This document shows positions 5,139 through 6,488 of a stretch of DNA of 6,488 bases, piece by piece. A program made the position numbers and the translations under genes. The stretch spans positions 1 to 6,488 of the forward strand of contig JAEHCT010000077.1 in the NCBI GenBank assembly GCA_020697635.1, read 5' to 3'. The stretch comes from Candidatus Bathyarchaeota archaeon. GTDB taxonomy: Archaea; Thermoproteota; Bathyarchaeia; TCS64. The notes beneath the pieces are model-generated. The model was not told where the DNA came from. It made no database searches and saw only the letters and a program-made list of their open reading frames with translations. Position 1 is the stretch's first letter, and every line of letters begins with the position of its first letter.

Positions 5139-5163
5139 TGTTATGTAAAATCCGACCACATAC

Positions 5164-5207
5164 ATTTAGCTAAATAAAACAGTATTTTAAATATTTTTCA
5201 TATGAAA
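5164..5207. repeat. Two perfect 12-bp palindromes in the AT-rich island
   Basis: ATTTAGCTAAAT (5164-5175) and TTTCATATGAAA (5196-5207) are each fully self-complementary. Their centres are 32 bp apart, about three helical turns, and AGTATTTTAAATATT lies between them. Candidate roles are operators, a DNA-unwinding element or an integration scar. Confidence 0.5.
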
Positions 5208-5283
5208 TGAACGTCAAGTAAGGGAAGGAAGGTCGAGGGTCTTGCTTGGCTCAGACGTGAATATGGGGGAGGTCAGGGAGCTC

Positions 5284-5298
5284 AGACGGGCGCCGTCT
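5284..5298. repeat. GC-rich inverted repeat across the Fic stop codon
   Basis: AGACGG and CCGTCT form a perfect 6-bp stem around GCG, overlapping the Fic stop codon at 5297-5299. It may protect or shape the 3' end of the Fic mRNA. No T-run follows it on the minus strand, so it is not a classical terminator. Confidence 0.4.
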
Positions 5299-6247
5299 AG
5301 TCTTTATTTTGTTCTATGTATTGTTCCAGGTCTTCTCTGGTTACCCTCCAGTTTCTTCCTTGTTTGTAGGCGCCGAGGCTTCCGTCGTACGCTCGTAGCC
5401 CGAGGTACGCCGCGGTGTAGGGGCTATGCTGCGCCGCTTCGCGTAGGCTGTAGGTTACGAGTTCCTCTATGGCTACGAGGTGCTTGGTGAGGGCCTCCTC
5501 GACGCTGGTGGCTATGAAGTTGACGAGGGGCATGTGGTTGCCGAGGTCTGCCTCGCGTAGGGCTCCTAGGTACCGTTTCCTGTCGCGGTAGCTGATGTTG
5601 GTGATTACGGGGTATCCGTGCTGCATGAGGATGAGGTTCAGGAGTATGCGGCTGGTTCTGCCGTTGCCGTCGTGGAAGGGGTGGACGACGAGGAGACTGT
5701 GCGTGAACCTGGCCGCCAGCTCCACGGGTGTATGCTCCATGGGGTTCCTGTGGAGCCAGTCTGTGAGCTGCTGGATGTGTCGCGGTATCTCTGTGCTCTT
5801 TGGGGGGGTGAAGTGTGCCCCCGGGACTTTTATCATGCCTGTGCGGTACTCGCCGGGGTGTTCCAGTATCTTGTCATGGAGGAGTCTGTGTACCTGCCGT
5901 ATGGTTTCCTCGGTTATCCTGGTGTTGTCTTGGACTGTCTGTTTGAGGTACTGTATGGCGTCTGGGTGGTTTCTGGCTTCCTGTATCTCGCGTATGGTTT
6001 TGCCGCCTACGGTCATTCCCCGGATGACGGTCTCCGTCTCGCCTAGGGTGAGGGTGTTTCCCTCTATGGCGTTGCTTGAGTGTGTGTACTCTATGATCGC
6101 CCGTTCTTCCAGCCTCGTGGCTAGGTCTGGGTGCAGCGGCCTGTGTCTGTCTACCCTGTTCTTCTTGGCTACTATTCTGTGGTGTATCCTGGGGTTTATG
6201 GTCGACGTGTCTCGCACCAACTTACTCCGTATAGGATACCGCCTCAT
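5297..6247 (-). CDS. Class II Fic-domain AMP-transferase with C-terminal DNA-binding-like segment
   Basis: A complete 316-residue Fic protein. The catalytic core HPFHDGNGR (189-197) has the conserved histidine H189, the acidic D193 for the metal ion and the anion-binding GNGR, so the active site is intact. An N-terminal inhibitory helix is visible as S58-N-A-I-E62-G-N, the (S/T)xxxE motif of class II Fic proteins, whose glutamate holds ATP in an unproductive pose until relieved. The flap region includes HFTPP (145-149). Such enzymes transfer AMP from ATP to Ser, Thr or Tyr of a target, which is unknown here. The last 45 residues (YTAAYLGLRAYDGSLGAYKQGRNWRVTREDLEQY) resemble the excisionase/MerR-like winged helix often found at the end of Fic proteins. 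Together with the operator array over its promoter, this suggests autoregulation. Wobble use favours A and C. Confidence 0.92.
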   Translation of the reverse strand: MRRYPIRSKLVRDTSTINPRIHHRIVAKKNRVDRHRPLHPDLATRLEERAIIEYTHSSNAIEGNTLTLGETETVIRGMTVGGKTIREIQEARNHPDAIQYLKQTVQDNTRITEETIRQVHRLLHDKILEHPGEYRTGMIKVPGAHFTPPKSTEIPRHIQQLTDWLHRNPMEHTPVELAARFTHSLLVVHPFHDGNGRTSRILLNLILMQHGYPVITNISYRDRKRYLGALREADLGNHMPLVNFIATSVEEALTKHLVAIEELVTYSLREAAQHSPYTAAYLGLRAYDGSLGAYKQGRNWRVTREDLEQYIEQNKD

Positions 6248-6306
6248 TTAAGGCTATCCTATATCATTTTGTATAGGATAACATGTTTTATATCTCTATC
6301 CTATAT
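6229..6306. promoter_or_regulatory. Double operator over the Fic promoter: four TATAGGATA half-sites
   Basis: GTATAGGATA at 6229-6238 and 6271-6280 and its complement TATCCTATAT at 6255-6264 and 6297-6306 form two identical units, each with a 16-bp spacer, at a 42-bp period (four helical turns). The outer unit's spacer holds the TATA box; the inner unit's spacer holds the start codon. Half-site 2 includes the AGGA ribosome-binding site, and half-site 1 codes for Tyr4-Pro5-Ile6. Confidence 0.75.
6286..6293 (-). promoter_or_regulatory. TATA box of the Fic gene
   Basis: The minus strand reads ATATAAAA and predicts transcription from about 6263, a 16-nt leader with AGGA (6257-6260) 9 nt before ATG 6247. 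The box lies exactly inside the spacer of the outer operator pair. Confidence 0.6.
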
Positions 6307-6488
6307 TATTTATGGAGCCTTGTTGTCTCATCACCTCGGGGAAGAAGCCAACCTTGTTTGGTTAGTAATCGGATCGTGAGCGGACTTCGACTGAAAACAC
6401 TTTCTGAAATATAGAAATACTTGAAGTTGTGAATGGGTTTCTTCTCTTCTACCCTTCTGGGTTGTATGATGGTTCTGATGTGTCGCTC
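6307..6488. other. Right end of window without a supported gene
   Basis: About 180 bp of lower GC. On the minus strand one frame is open from the window edge for 60 codons to a TAA at 6306-6308, directly at the Fic operator; its product is Arg/Lys-rich with no recognisable motif. On the plus strand GTG 6429 and ATG 6433 each open a frame to the edge, with a weak AAATATAGAAA about 20 bp upstream. None can be chosen without sequence beyond 6488. Confidence 0.4.

Larger units (their letters stand above)
4992..5296. other. 305-bp stretch without a gene: 3' leader-like elements and AT-rich island
   Basis: From left to right it holds G-tracts (5016-5052), a hairpin (5044-5096), a poly-T terminator (5120-5138), an AT-rich island with two perfect palindromes (5140-5210) and a direct repeat GCTCAGACG at 5249-5257 and 5280-5288. 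Short frames here stop at once or only mirror the Fic gene, and I support no protein. Confidence 0.6.

Noticed and set aside
5242..5490. Plus-strand frame of 82 codons starting in the AT-rich spacer
   Set aside because: Most of it is antisense to the Fic C-terminus, and its TTG start has no ribosome-binding site.
5595..6251. Plus-strand frame of 218 codons opposite the Fic gene
   Set aside because: It is antisense to the intact HPFxxGNGR region; its hydrophobic look comes from the G+T-rich strand.
6229..6306. CRISPR-like repeats
   Set aside because: The repeated units are 9-10 bp inverted half-sites in a promoter with 16-bp spacers, not 24-37-bp direct repeats with unique spacers.
6312..6365. 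17-codon plus-strand frame MEPCCLITSGKKPTLFG after the Fic operator
   Set aside because: A TATA-like sequence stands at the right distance, but the frame is too short and has no family support.

Overview
The window reads as archaeal chromosome from a GC-rich organism, most likely a thermophilic member of the TACK/Crenarchaeota side. Four things support this. There is a class III signal-peptide archaellin. TATA boxes (CTTTTTAA, TTTATACG, TTTAAAAG and similar) lie about 26 bp before the predicted transcription starts of every gene, and several genes look leaderless. Poly-T tracts serve as terminators. Codon use is rich in AGG and ATA. The exact taxon cannot be fixed from the sequence.

Left part (1-3437). 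An SLC41/MgtE-type magnesium transporter on the minus strand is cut by the window start. Divergent from it is a small membrane-anchored helix-hairpin-helix protein. That gene converges on a small winged-helix protein, and the two stop codons share one CTAG. Next, on the minus strand, is a WtpC/ModC-like ABC ATPase with a C-terminal MOP/TOBE region but no permease or binding protein beside it. A GNAT acetyltransferase is divergent from the ATPase across a 110-bp region carrying two promoters, an inverted repeat and a 13-bp direct repeat.

Middle (3438-4550). A solitary archaellin gene ends in T-tracts and converges on a 73-aa zinc-ribbon protein, which appears to be leaderless and has an inverted repeat over its TATA box.

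Right part (4551-6488). The first gene encodes a small Pro/Met-rich protein resembling the PAAR-like spike tips of extracellular contractile injection systems; no other part of such a machine is visible. About 305 bp without a gene follows: G-tracts, a structured hairpin, a poly-T terminator and an AT-rich island with two perfect 12-bp palindromes. Then comes a class II Fic-domain AMP-transferase with a C-terminal DNA-binding-like segment, on the minus strand. Its promoter carries two identical copies of GTATAGGATA-N16-TATCCTATAT, 42 bp apart, one framing the TATA box and the other the start codon. This strongly suggests tight, probably autogenous, control. The last 180 bp contains no gene that can be supported.

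Most genes stand alone under their own promoters, so there is no long operon. The points most worth following are the Fic operator array and the orphan spike-tip-like gene.
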